Below, in pieces: positions 1 to 12,700 of a DNA stretch of 64,000 bases. This DNA comes from Capra hircus. Its lineage: Eukaryota; Chordata; Mammalia; Artiodactyla; Bovidae. Position 1 is the stretch's first letter. The number at the start of each line of letters is the position of its first letter. The stretch is taken from the NCBI RefSeq assembly GCF_001704415.2, contig NW_017189740.1, positions 248,001 through 312,000 on the forward strand. Reading direction: 5' to 3'. The notes below the pieces were generated by a model, which was given only the letters and a program-made list of their open reading frames with translations, ran no database searches and had not been told where the DNA came from. Both the position numbers and the translations under genes were made by a program.

Positions 1-507
1 ATGTTCCTCATCAGCACGATTGATGGGCTCGTCCACTGGGTAAACTGCCTCTTCTTCCCGGCGTCTCTTGTGCACATGGTGCTGAGGAACAGGACCAAGA
101 GGCTGTTAGCATATACAAGGCTGTTAGCATCCAGGACTTACGCTGCCCACTCTGGAGTGCTGTGCAGTGGGCAGAGGCAAGACCTTCTCAGGCAGGTGGG
201 GGTGGGCTCCCTGTGAAGCAGGGACACTAACACACTGCCAGCAGCAAAGGACTCAGCATGGCTTTGGAGTCAGAAGAGCAAAGGAAGGAGAGGTAGGTCA
301 GCCTCTCTGGTGTCTCTTCCTTGCAGCTTCCCTGTGTTCCCTTCCTTCTGGCTCCATGGCCTACCCTTTGAAGCATGCTGAGTAGACCAGATCTGAAGCC
401 CAAAGGTCTGGGGAAGTCTATCTCTGCCACTTGTTAGCCTTGTGACCTTGGACAATGACTCAACCTATAAAGGAGTGATGATAAATTGTTCTACTTCTGT
501 CTTATCT

Positions 508-553
<46 letters not shown>

Positions 554-666
554 TGTGTGTGTGTTGTGTGAAGATGAAAGGAGCTAAGAAATTCAAAAGG
601 TTCAAGTGCTAATCTTAGGTTTAAGAGGTGCTCAAGGAAAGTGGATTGTCATTCAAAAAGCCAAAC
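1..666 (-). other. GABRQ intron 8 (partial)
   Basis: No coding sequence for the theta loop or M4 was found on the minus strand here, so the terminal exon lies outside. The intron holds a probable MIR remnant (about 415-480, plus sense, with the CTTGTGACCTTGGACAA core) and an interrupted TG repeat. Confidence 0.6.
509..562. repeat. (TG)n microsatellite
   Basis: About 27 TG dinucleotides with one TATG interruption, in GABRQ intron 8. Confidence 0.97.
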
Positions 667-914
667 CTGCTCTGCCTCTTGGTAGCGGTAGCGCTCCATG
701 ACTCTTAGGGCTCTTCTGAGTTGCCTCCGAGAATGCCGGGATCCTCTTCGGTTGTAGAAAAGGTAGTTGATGTAGACATACTCCACCAAGGACAAGAACA
801 CGAAGAAGAAGCATATGACCATATAGATGTCAATGGCCTTGATACAGGAAAATTGGGGGAATCTATCCCGCAGATGTGAGTTGATGGAGTTCAGGATAAG
901 CATTGAAGTCAAAC
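667..914 (-). CDS. GABRQ: GABRQ exon 8: M2, M3 and start of cytoplasmic loop
   Basis: The acceptor is TTTATAG at 921-915. The exon encodes GLTSMLILNSINSHLRD (M2 and M2-M3 loop), M3 (IDIYMVICFFFVFLSLVEYV) and a basic juxtamembrane stretch ending RYRYQEAEQ. The only usable donor is CAG|GTTTGG at 669-661, which leaves phase 0. It is a weak match to consensus, and readthrough would end after VWLFE at a TGA (651-649). The end of this exon is therefore less certain than the other junctions. Confidence 0.88.
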
Positions 915-3732
915 CTATAAACAACACAGCACACAGTTAGTCCCCTCAGGAGGCTGAAGTTCTTGCACAAGCCATCAGCCCCACATCCCACTGGAAGGGA
1001 GCAAAGGCCATCTCTGAGGTCAAGAGGGCCCTTAGCAAAAGGTCTAGCTTTCCTGGCTTAGGACCTTGGCTCAATTGCCCTTTTAGCTTCTTCACCCCCA
1101 TCTTTAGGCCCAGCCTGTACTTCAACAGTTCAGCGACTATTGTTCTTAGGGTCAAGTCAAGAATCTCCAGCCATGGTTCATAGTGAGTTACACATCTAGC
1201 CCCATTTTACCCTATGATGCTCCTTCCCTTTTTTGCCTCCTAGTATATAGGCTTTCCTGTGATCCATCCCTCAGAAGGTTTGGTGAGCACTAAAATATTG
1301 CACAAATATAAAGGTTTAGCGTACTGTGTGCTCCTAAAGAAGAAGGCTAAAAAGTCTGCCCCAAAGATGGTGAAGGAGAAAGCAGACCAGAGTGTGGGAT
1401 AGACAGGCATTCTGAAGAGTGGGACCAAATATATTTGGGAGCTTAGGCCCCTCCTTGGTACTGCTCAGAAGTCTTCAATACTCCCCATTGTTTAGACATG
1501 AAGTTCCAACCACTTAAAGTGGAATTTGAAGTTATTCCCAAGTCAGCCCAGGCTTTCTTCCTGATACTCTCCCTACTTCCCCAGTTTGCGCCCCAGGTAA
1601 AAGTGTGAAAGTTGCTCAGTCATGCCTGACTCTTTGTGACCCCATGGATTATACAGTCCGTGGTATTTTCCAGACCAGAATACTGGAGTGGGTAGCCTTT
1701 CCCTTCTCCAGGGGATCTTCCCAACCCAGGGATCAAACCCAGGTCTTTCGCACTGCAGGCAGATTCTTCACCAGCTGAGCCACAAGGGAAGCCCAAGAAT
1801 ACTGGAGTGGGTAGCCTATCCCTTCTCCAGAGGATCTTCCCAACCTAGGAATCAAACTGGGGTCTTCTGTATTGCAGGAAGATTCTTTACCAACTGAGCT
1901 ACCAGGGAAGCCCTTAGTACCCTGCAATTTACCCTTTATCTGTAAACAAGCTGCTTCCTCTTTCAGGGAATACTGAGACTAATGTCTCTGCCTCCTGGAA
2001 GTCTTCAAAACCCAGGTTGAGCAGTACTTTCCTACTGCAGTTATAGCCAAGAAGACGCAGGTCATTTCTTCTTCTGGACTCTGATTGTGTGTATCTCAGC
2101 CTTTTATTAGACATTTGTCAAGGGCAGTTCATCTAGAAGGCCTCTGCTGCTTCATAGGCATTTTGATATGCTTCTTAATCAGTGTTTATTGTATTCCATT
2201 TCTAATATAAATTTGTGACTTATCCATTCATTTATGTATCTAGCAAAGAGAAATTCTGATAGTTTGGACCCAACATATCAAGATACCAACCCAGATGTCT
2301 TTTTGCATCTGTCTCCAATGTTGGTCTCTCTGCTGGGGGTTGGCTTGGCACCTGTACAAATGCCTGTTAGTCAGGCCCCATCTTGTTCCCTTGCCTGTGC
2401 AGTCACACACTGCTCCTTACTCTCAACTTTTTTCTGAGCAAGATGAGCCAAGTTCTTCCCTGAGATGGGGACAGGACTTACCGACTGTCACCCTGGCTGC
2501 AGAAGATTCATAGTTCATCCAAAATGATATCCAAGAAACAACAGTGGTGAGGATGCTGGGCCAATAGATCTGCACAAGGTAACCGGTGACTTCCCTTTTG
2601 ACCAGGAACCTCAGGATCAGGCGCACATAGGAACCTGGTCAGGAGACAGACTGATATTAGGGTGGCAGGGCTGAGGGGATTTTCAGGGTGAAGTACAGGA
2701 TGATTGAGGGGAAACCAATGGCCACTTGATACAGGAAAATTGGGGGAATTTATCCCGCAGATGTGAGTTGATGGAGTTCAGGATAAGCATTGAAGTCAAA
2801 CCTATAAACAACACAGCACACAGTTAGTCCCCTCAGGAGGCTGAAGTTCTTGCACAAGCCATCAGCCCCACATCCCACTGGAAGGGAGAAGTGGAAGTCC
2901 CACTGTCCCAGCCTGGGAAGTCTGCAGACCTGACCCCTTTTGCTGCCTTAAGGCCAGTGACAACAACACACTTTAGTAGGCCCATGTGGCTCAGCAAGTC
3001 TGCTATCTCTTCCTTCCTTCCTCAGTTGCTCCATGTCAACTGAAGTTGAAATGGGAGAGAGAGGAGATATTTCAAAGGTGTCACAGATGGAGCAGCTGGC
3101 CCTGAAAGGAGGCCTGTGTAGTGTCAAACCCAGCTAAGTGCTGCTGCACTCATTTCCTCACTGGCAGAAGGTAAGCCTCTGGGACTTCCTGAAGGAGGCT
3201 TTGCAAGGTGTCCAGAACAAGAAGAGAATAGGAAAGAAGGCAGAAGAGATTCTAGAGGTCAAAGGCAGAGGTTACCAGGAGTTCCCTAGCATACAAAAGA
3301 GACAAGAGACAGGAGAGAAGGAGGGGGTCAGACTCACCTGTGTAGAAAAACACCTCTTTGGTACTGATCGTCTTTCCCAGGAAGCTGAACTGAGGGATGT
3401 GAAGCTTCTCTGTCCCCTGGACGGCGTTCCCACTGCCTTCCCAGTAGAGCAGGATGTCATCAACTGTGTAGCCATCTACAGGGGTGAAGCGAGCAGAGTC
3501 AAAGGAAGCAGGCACAGGTGGCTTTCACACCAGAGGAGTTTATAAAAACCAAAGGATAGGTGGAACCTGCAGTTTGCAGTTTTGTGGGTCTGACCCTGGG
3601 GCAGCAGGACACATGAAAAGAGAACTTTCAGTCTGGAGTTTCTTATCCAGGAAGAAAAGCAGAGTAGACTCCCCAGAGCATGGCACATTCCCATATGGGA
3701 CTATTTCCATCCTGAAGGCCACCTTCTCCCAG

Positions 3733-3791
<59 letters not shown>

Positions 3792-6700
3792 CCCTGTCTG
3801 TCTGTCCATCTGTCTGTCTATCTATCTATCTACCTAGGAGTGAAAAGGCGGGGAGGGAGTAGGGGACATATGCAGTCCCTCTCACTGTCAAGTGCACCTT
3901 TGGTTTCCTCATGGCCCCGCACCCAGGAAGGGAAGAAGGGGCCACAGGAGACGAACGTACAGCTCTCCACCTCCAGCTTGCAGGTCTGCTTGTCCAGAGG
4001 GAATTTTTCCAGATTCATGGAACAAGCTGCTGTGGTGGTGAGCCTGCAAAGGAAAAGCAGAAGGAAGAGGAAAGTGAGTCCAGCCCAGGCAAGTAACTGT
4101 TCCTGAGAAAACTGCAGGGGTGGAGTGGGAAGAGGTAACCCAAGGACTGGCCCACACTGCCTACATTAAAGCTGGGTACTCCTCTTCCTTTCTTGTTTCC
4201 TTCTTTCTCTTCCCCTCCCTTCCTTCCCTCCAGAGGAAAGATGAGTTACAATAAAGATGAGTTGTGTAAGGAGGAGAGAGGAAATTTGTATGTAACAAAG
4301 AAACCAAGAAGTGGTGTAGGACTAATAGAGATGAGAACAGATGTATGGCATGTCAGAAAACCTTGGGGTGTCAAAATGGGAAGGACCCTGGAGGAAACTG
4401 AATGCAGAGTCGGAAAGGGGACTTTCTTGCTGAAGAAGCAGCAAGACTGTTAGGAGGAAACCACGACACTGAAGCAGCTGAAGTGCTAGATCTGACGTAT
4501 GTGGTGTGCACACACTGATGTGAGCAGTGACCCAGACACACCTTTGGCTATGAGAACTGCCCCTGCAGCACATCCATCTCTGTGCATCTGCTTATGAGTG
4601 TCCTAAGGCTTAGCAAATGCCAGTGAGTGTAAATGGGCAGGAGGGATTAATATCTCTGAGGTTAGCTATGGAATGAGGCTTCAATTGCCATGTGGGAAGT
4701 CCTATAGAAGAATCTGAGGAGGGATCTTGGAAGACCTGGGGCCATGGGAGAGGGGACCAGTTGGGAATAGGATTTACAAAAGCTTTCTGCAGCCCCAGCT
4801 GGGAGCCTCTGGACTCCTCTTTGCCCTGCTCTTCCCAGCTGCCAAGCTTGTCTCTTTCAACTGTTAAAGTGATTTCCATTTTGTATAGTAGGTGGTGTGT
4901 GTGTGTGTGTGAAAGAGCTATACCCTAGTAGGTACCTGTTGTAGAAATTTTCTGAGATAAATTTATCCCTTACACTTGTCTTACAAGATGGTTTGTAAGA
5001 GGTGAGGCTGTGAGGAGGGCTTTGGTGGCCATCTATTATGTTACAAATAGACCAGCGGGGCATTCCAGTGTGCATACATTCTGTTTGTACAAAGCCATAG
5101 GCAGTAGATGCACAGCTGCACACCCCTGGGCCCCCTGGATGCTGCATAATATATGACCAAAGGCAGAGATCAGTCCTGCCAGGGTGATCCCCAGGTCCCT
5201 GGGGAACTCACCGGATGCCATACCGCACGGTTCCATCTGGGTGAAGCTGAAACACGCGGTTTTCCACAGTTGCATCATGAACAAAAGCCTCCTTGCTATT
5301 TAGAAAGTAACAGTCAGGGACCCACAACTTCTCAAGCAGCCGATAGTCCAGGGTCAAGTTCAGGTTGGTCTCATGATATGCTAAACGTGGATCTTTCCAG
5401 GTCTGATGAAAAAACATCCTAATGGTATAGTCCTGAGGAGAGAGAGTTAAATCCTAGTTGTAAGTGGGGTTGTTCAGCTTTTGGTCCTCCGAGTTTGTGT
5501 GTGTGTGTGTGCATGCAGGTATATGAAATTTATCTTAAATATAGACAAGTAATGAAACATGTAAGAATGTTCAATGTTAGGGATAATAAAATGAGCTCCA
5601 TATAATTAAAATTCAGGTTAAGAAATACAATGTTCCCAATAACTTTCAAGCTTCAGTGTATCCCCTGCAGATCATATTTCCCACATCTCCCAGCAGTAAT
5701 GCATTATCTTAACTTTTAATGGTAATAATTTTGCTTTTTACATTTTTTCTCCATGTTTTCCTAAGTTTTATTGCCTATGCTTTTCTAAGAAATGTATTGC
5801 TTACTTGGACTTACTTAAAAATTTTTTTCTGAAAGAAATCACACTCTCTGTGTTCATAGCTTGCTTCTTTCATTCAACATTGTGCTTGTGTGTTTGTTCA
5901 GCTTGACGTTGATAGTTAAAATTTGTTCACTTGTATTGCCGGATAATATTGCCTTATATAAATATACCATATATATTACTATGTGATGACACCATACATA
6001 CCAAAATCACAATGAAATAAGAACTATGAAGCCAAAGTTCCAGTTTATATTCCCACTAAGTGCAGATGAGAGTTCCCAGTGCTCCTGCCTTGCCTATATT
6101 GGTTTTGTCTGACTTTTGACTTTTTGCTGGTGCAGCAGGTATGTAATGGGTTCTCACTGTGGTCTTATTTTGCATTTCACTGATTAATAATAAAGTCAAA
6201 TATCATTTCATAAGTGTATCTGCTACTTGGATTTCTTCACAAAAGCGAAGTTCCTGTTTGCATTTCCTGATCATTTTCCCATTGTTTTAAGATATTCTTA
6301 TTAAGTCACAGGAATTATGTGTATTTTCAATACCAATCATTTGTGTTGCAAATATCATAGTCCAATCTGACTTTTCCTTTCAAACTTTTCATACTGGTTT
6401 TGTTTCTTTCTTTTACAAAGCTGAAGTGCCAAAAGTTTTGGCTAAAGAGAATATTATTATAGTTGAAGTTACCAGTATTTATTTTTATAATCTGTGTTTT
6501 CTGTGTCTTTTAAAAAAAACTCCTTACCTGTCTCAAAGACACTAAAACAATATCTTATATTTTAAAAGCTTCATAGATCTTTCACTTTTAGATCTATAAT
6601 ACATCTGGATTTATTTTTCATTTCAGGTGGTTGTAGTTTCTGAAACCTATTATGTTCCTCCATGTGGACTCTGCTGCAGGTCATAACAACGGGAGTTCAC

Positions 6701-9700
6701 TTATGACCCTGCTCCTTGTCTCATGTACCTGGTCCCCCGCCCCAAGGCTGGAGCTGACACACTTACCATAGTCACTTCTGAGATCTGTTCAATACTGGAG
6801 ACATAGATAGACACTCCCACTGGCACAGGGGTGCCTACAATACAGGAAGACACAATTACATTCAGGGTAGGAAAAAGGGTAAAAAGCTGCCTGAGTTTGA
6901 ACATCATTTTGGCACTTACTAGCTGTGTGACCTTGAAAAAGTTACCTAACCTCTCTGAGCCTCAGTTTCCTCAGAATGGGGATAGTGATAGTACTTAACT
7001 CATAGTTAATTAATGCAAGCCAAGCACTTAGAGAAGGGCCTGGCTCACAGTATGCTGAAAAGAAAGGGTCAGGCCAAAATAAAGAAAAAATAAGGTGATG
7101 AAGCACTCTTTTTCTAAATGTTTTCTGGATAAAAACTCAAGAACAATGAGACCCAAAACAAGATATATGCTGTGCATGAGTACATTTGTGTGAGTTCATG
7201 TGAATGTGTCTATGTGTGAGTGAATGTGTGTCTTTGTGGGAATGAAGAATGAATGTGTGAGCTGTGTGCATGAGTGGATGTGATCATGTTCACAGACATG
7301 AGTAAATCTGTGCATGTATTCATGTGCAGGTGAATGTGCCAGTGTGCACATGAGTATATGTGAGCATGCCTGTGTGTGAGAAAAATGCATGAGTGTATTT
7401 GCATACTTGAATGTGTTGTGTGGGAATAAATATGTGAACATGTGCATGTATGTAGGAATGTTGTGTGGGAGTGAATTATGAGTATGTTCCTGTGCAAATG
7501 AATGTTTGTGTGTTCACGTATGAGAGAATGTGTGACTGTGAATGTATGTGAGCTTGTTAATGCACAAGGCAATGTGTGAACATGGGTGTGTTTGTGAGCT
7601 TGTTTGTGTGTGAGTTAATTTGTAGGTGTGTTTGTATACATGTGCATGTTAATGTATGAATATATTCATGTGTGAGTGAATTCATGAATGTTGTTTGTGA
7701 GCATGTTTGTGTGTGAGCGAATGTGTGAGCACATTTCTGGGTGAATGAATGTGTGAGCACATGCGTGTATTTGCATATATCATGTGGGAGTGACTATGTA
7801 GGTTTTTTGTGTGAGCCTGTTCACTTGTTAATGTATTTGTGAGCATGTCCATGTGTGAGTGAATGCATGATCATGTTTGCATGTGAAAAGTTGTGTTTGG
7901 GAATGTAAGTGAACTTATGAGTACGTGACTGTATGTGTGAGTGAGCATGCTCATTGTGTGTATATGTGAATACATTTGTGCATGTGACTTTGTTCAAATG
8001 CAAGTGAAAAGTGTGATAAGTGATGATGCTTCTACACTCACACTCATCACACTTATGAGTGTGTGTGAGTTTATGTATGCATGTTGACGTGCTTGAGAAA
8101 ACATTTGAACATGTCCAAGTGAGTATCGTTGAATGTGTGAGTGTTTGTGACTGTGTTTATGTGTGAGTGAATGTGCAACTATGTTGATGTGCAAGTGAAC
8201 CCATGAGCATATTCATCTGTGTTAGTGCATCACTATACACCTATGAGTGAATGTGTGAGCATGTTCATGTGTGAATGTGTTTGTGAGTTGGTAAAAATTT
8301 GGACATGTTTGTATGTGAGCATGTGTGAATGTGAGTGTCTTCATGTATGTGAATGTCAAACCATGTGTGAATATGTGTCTGTGTGAGTGAATGAGTGATT
8401 TTGAGTGTGTTCATGTGAATGAGTACATATGTGAGGGTGTTTGTGTGTATTAATATGCAACTGTGATTGAATCTGTGTATGTGTGTGTCTGTTTCTGCCT
8501 CCTGGCTTTCTTTTTCAGGACTAGGTGTCAGCACTGCCCATTCCAATGTGATAATGAATGTGCAAATATGTCATAACTATGAAGTACTGTAGAAAACATT
8601 TTTATTGTTTCCTCATTGACTCAGGACTCCCTCCACCCAGCCCCACAGCTGAACCATTATTCTATGTGTATTATATCACACTGCTGTTACGGAAACAGGC
8701 ATGATGCTTCCGATTCAGCCTGCTGGCTTCATTGCAGGCTGACTGCCTAGAAACTAATCTAGAAAGTGCTACTGGGAATCCATGTATGAATGGCATCTGA
8801 GAAGTAAATGAGACTCCGTGTGAGGGCATAACCAGCTCCAGCATTCAGGCCTGTTGTGAATGATCCCTGGCAAAGTGCTTGTAGTGATAAGGGTTTCTAG
8901 AAAGGCAGTTTTTCTTTATTATAGCTTTTCAGGCTCTCTGCATGCCTTTAGAGGAGGATGAAAGCTGTGTTAGGCAGGCAACAAGCCCCAGAAGGGCAGG
9001 GCAGACATCCCCTTGGCTAGCTCACTCTAGTGTCAAACCTGTAATCCTGGACCATTCTGTATCACTCAGGCAACCCCATCCTTTATAGCAGAATCCTGGG
9101 GATCTGAACCCTAAAGTGCCAGGGCTATGCTTTGTCTAAAGGCCCCCAGTTAAAGGGGAAAGTGGAAATGTGCAGTCCACATTCCCCTCAGCAAGCCATG
9201 AGTTCTGGCCCAGGAGTGCGACCTGAAGGAAGGGGGCTTGAGATCTTTTTTTTTTTTTTTTTTAAATTTACCCACATAGAGGGAACACCTTATGTGCTAG
9301 CAGTGGTCATAATGAGAGCTTAACTAAGATACCACACCCCTACAAGCATAACAGAGGGGAACAAGAAACTTCCAGATAAGGTGTCTAAATGCTATCTTTG
9401 GGGTGATGGTCTCAGTCTCATATCCCTTTGCTGTCCCTCCTGATGGACTCAAGAAGGCAGAAAAAATGGGAGGGGTAACCACTTCTGTCCCTCTTGGAAA
9501 CTTTGCAATCCCAACTCTACTCCCTCCCTAGCATCCATCAGAGTACCAGAGGAAGAGGAGGTAACTGAAGGTGTGATGAAGGTGGTCCATTTATCCTTTG
9601 CTCCATACCTATGTCATGCCAAGTGACAGGCTAAGCAAAGCTGTTAGGGACCTGCTTCTGCAGCACTATGGAGTCCCACTTCTCTTGCTCAGAAAGAAGC

Positions 9701-12700
9701 AGCTTTGTTAACTTTCCCTGGCCCCTCCTATGCCTCCTCTTCATCTTCCTTCTCTTCTCAAGGAAGTAACATCTCCCATTTGAAGCTAACCACAGTTGGG
9801 TCACATCTGCGCATGTGTGCCGGTGTGCGAAGACCTGAAACTCTATTTGACTTCAGAATCTGACTCTGTGTATAGTAGGAGTGCTGGGTTACCCCATCCC
9901 TAAACCCCCTAGCCTTGCTCTCCCATGATTGCCCCCTCCCTCCCATAAAAGAGCCCCAGACTTGGAGCCTGTAGTGCCTCCCTCTGTCTAAATGCTAGAA
10001 GGTTCTGCCTTGTCCTTGTCCTCCCACCTTCACCTACTCTTTGGCCAAACTGGGGGCCGAGCTGCTATCAGACTCCCCATGCGTGTCCATGAAGCTTAGT
10101 GTAATCCAGGAGGTTAGACATCAGGTGTAAACAAATTCAGGTTAGCTCAAAATATGGCGGTGAGGTGCCTTGAAGATCTGTGGGTCAGGAGCACCTGAAA
10201 ACCCCCAGAGGTTGCCCCTTGCTCTGTTTCCTCTGTTCCCTCCCCCTGGCCCTGTGTGCCTGCAGAGATGGCAACCTGAAGCAGTGGGGAGAATGTGCTT
10301 GATGTACTCAAATGGCTGCTGGTCAGCCTTTGCTGAAAAACATGAGAACGATAGAGGAAAAAAAATGCAACAGCTACACCCTTGACACCTGACATTCGTT
10401 GCTTGGTGCAACTGGTTCAGTGGGGTGCTGGCTGTGCCCTAGCACTTGCCTTCTGTCCTGTCCACTCCAACTTCCCAGTCCCTAGTGTACACTCACCTTG
10501 GATCCGAGGGCTGTACCGCCTTCTGCCTTCACACTTGAAGGAAGCAAAGCAGCGAAGAGGATACCAGTCAAGTGCCCCGCCCCCAAACCTTAGGACACCG
10601 GGAAACCAATAGGTCTTCAAGGTAGCTCCTAGGCAGATCACAGAGCCCCTAGTGGTCTACCACAAAGGCAATTGCTAACAGCTGTGTGCCCTTGAAGGCG
10701 GAGGCATTGTGTATTCAGAAGACCTCTATTCATACAAATGTGCTAATGTGAACATTAGCATCCATTAACCCTTCAGAGTGGGTGTCTAGCTCTACCACCT
10801 GCAGGAAGGGAAGTGCTTGCTCTGACTTAGCCACCTTGCTTTTTAGCTCTTTCCTGGTTTCCTTTGAGCCAAAATGTGATTAATGTCTATTTAAGGCACC
10901 CCTCCTCTTGCCTCTCCTTGGTCTATGTTTCCTGGGCGTCGCTCAGCCAGAGAACGCTATTCCTATTCCATGCGGTCCAGGTAGGTTCCTGTCATTTTGT
11001 GCTGTGAGATGGCCCATCTCCCTTTCCAAAGCGGGGGCCAGGGTGGGGTGGGATGAGGGGCTAGGCAACAACAGGAGAAATTGATGTATTGGTTTCCTGG
11101 AGTTTGTTACTTCAGTTTATTTGTCATTTCTCAACTCTGTGCTTGAGATCTGAGGCGTATAGATTTTACTTAGCACATAAAGCTATCAGAAGTTCCTAAT
11201 GTAATCAAGTGGGATTCATATGAAGTCCCATGCTGACTGCAGTGTGTGCAATAAACTGAACTTGGTGGGAGCTGAAGGCTTGGGGAGGGTGAGCAGAGGC
11301 AGCAGAACCTGGGACCCGGGTATACAAAGTAAACTAGGCAGAGAAGACCATGCCCTTAGTTTTCAACTAGCTGAATGGGGGTAAGGGCCCAGGGTTCAAA
11401 GAATGTGTGCACAAGTGGAACGTGCGTCCTCCCCACAGATGGAGCAGAGAACTCCAGCCGGAGAAGCACACCTGGGGTGACGAGTGCTTCTGCGGTCCAG
11501 GCAATGTGCTTCAGGCTCAGGCCGATGTACGGGAGTGTGGAGGGGGCACAGAAGTGGGAGAAATACCGGCAGAAGAGCCACAGGCCCAGGACTTGGGGCC
11601 TGGGGATGCTCTGCTGGGGTCTCTGGAGGGTCAGGAAGGGGGGTCTGCAGAGGCAGAAGGGCCCAGTCCAGAGGAGTGCCCCTGGTCAGCTCACTGGGTG
11701 GGGCTGGTTTGCTATGTCTCAGCTCTAGTACCTGGACGTGTCTTACCTCCAAAATTGGGCCTCAGACGGCCATCATAGTTCGACAGCACCCTGTCCAAAA
11801 TCTTGTGAACTGTAGCTTCATTTGCACAATTTTTGCTGGAACAGAGAAGTCATTCGTAGGTATTGGTCATCAGTGAATGCTGCGTCACTTCTCAGAAAAC
11901 AAACAGCAAACGGCACCCCTGGCATCAACTCGCCGGGGCCTTCTCTCCGCCCACACACATGCAGACACGTGCAGTCGCTGATGCAGACATGTGCATCATA
12001 CATGTACACATGTCTCCCCGCTCCCTCCCCTTCCTCCAGTGAGTCAGCCAGAAGCGCAGCAGTGACGCAGACTCTTCTTTCCCCCTCCCCCTCCACAGCC
12101 TTAATCCAAAGGGTGGGGCATAAAGACTGGCTTTTTGTTACCAGGCAGAATTGGGGGGTTGGGGGGGAACTGTAGGGGAAGTGGAGAGGAGAGGGTGTGG
12201 GCAGGCATGAGCGCTCATAGAAACATATTACCTCAAGCCCCCTAAGGAGCCCCACCTTATTATCGGCTTGGATGCACTTTACCCCCTCAGTACCTCCATG
12301 AGCTGAGCCCAACCAGCCTGCATCCTCCACCTCACTCACATTTCCCCTACCTGGGCTGGGGCTGGCAATTTGCTATCACGTCTATGTGAATCTTGTTCTT
12401 GCGCACCTCTGTTTTCAAGACTTCGCATGTGACATATGGCACAGAGAGAGCCTTGCTCATGTAGTAGAGATTTATGAGCCTCGTCAATCAAACCATTTCT
12501 GATCCTTGGGTTTCAGAGCCATCCTCAAAAACACATGCATTTTTGGAGCAGGCATCTCTTTGGCTAAGCGTGTGTTTCCAGCCTAGACGTGTTTTGGGTG
12601 AGCACATGTAAATGGACCCAGAGAGCTGGCCTTTCCAGAAGTCTCTGATACGCCCTTTCAATTCACATAGACCTTCACTGGGGCTTCTTTTCCCCCAAAG

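Noticed and set aside
1..648. Search for the terminal GABRQ exon (cytoplasmic loop and M4)
   Set aside because: No minus-strand frame resembles the theta loop or M4. The open frames at 227-455 lack similarity, so the exon must be outside the window.
2635..2715. Possible extra coding segment just upstream of exon 7, reading AIGFPSIILYFTLKIPS on the minus strand
   Set aside because: Hydrophobic but short, lies directly in the intron before the exon 7 acceptor, has no acceptor of its own and no counterpart in the theta protein.
7196..8546. Several His/Thr/Ser-rich minus-strand open frames
   Set aside because: They are translations of the degenerate GT-rich array, whose complementary words contain no stop codons.
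11375..11876. Overlapping open frames of about 117-130 codons on both strands
   Set aside because: GC-rich intron sequence beside exon 2. No conserved motif. The real coding segment is the 89-nt exon on the minus strand.
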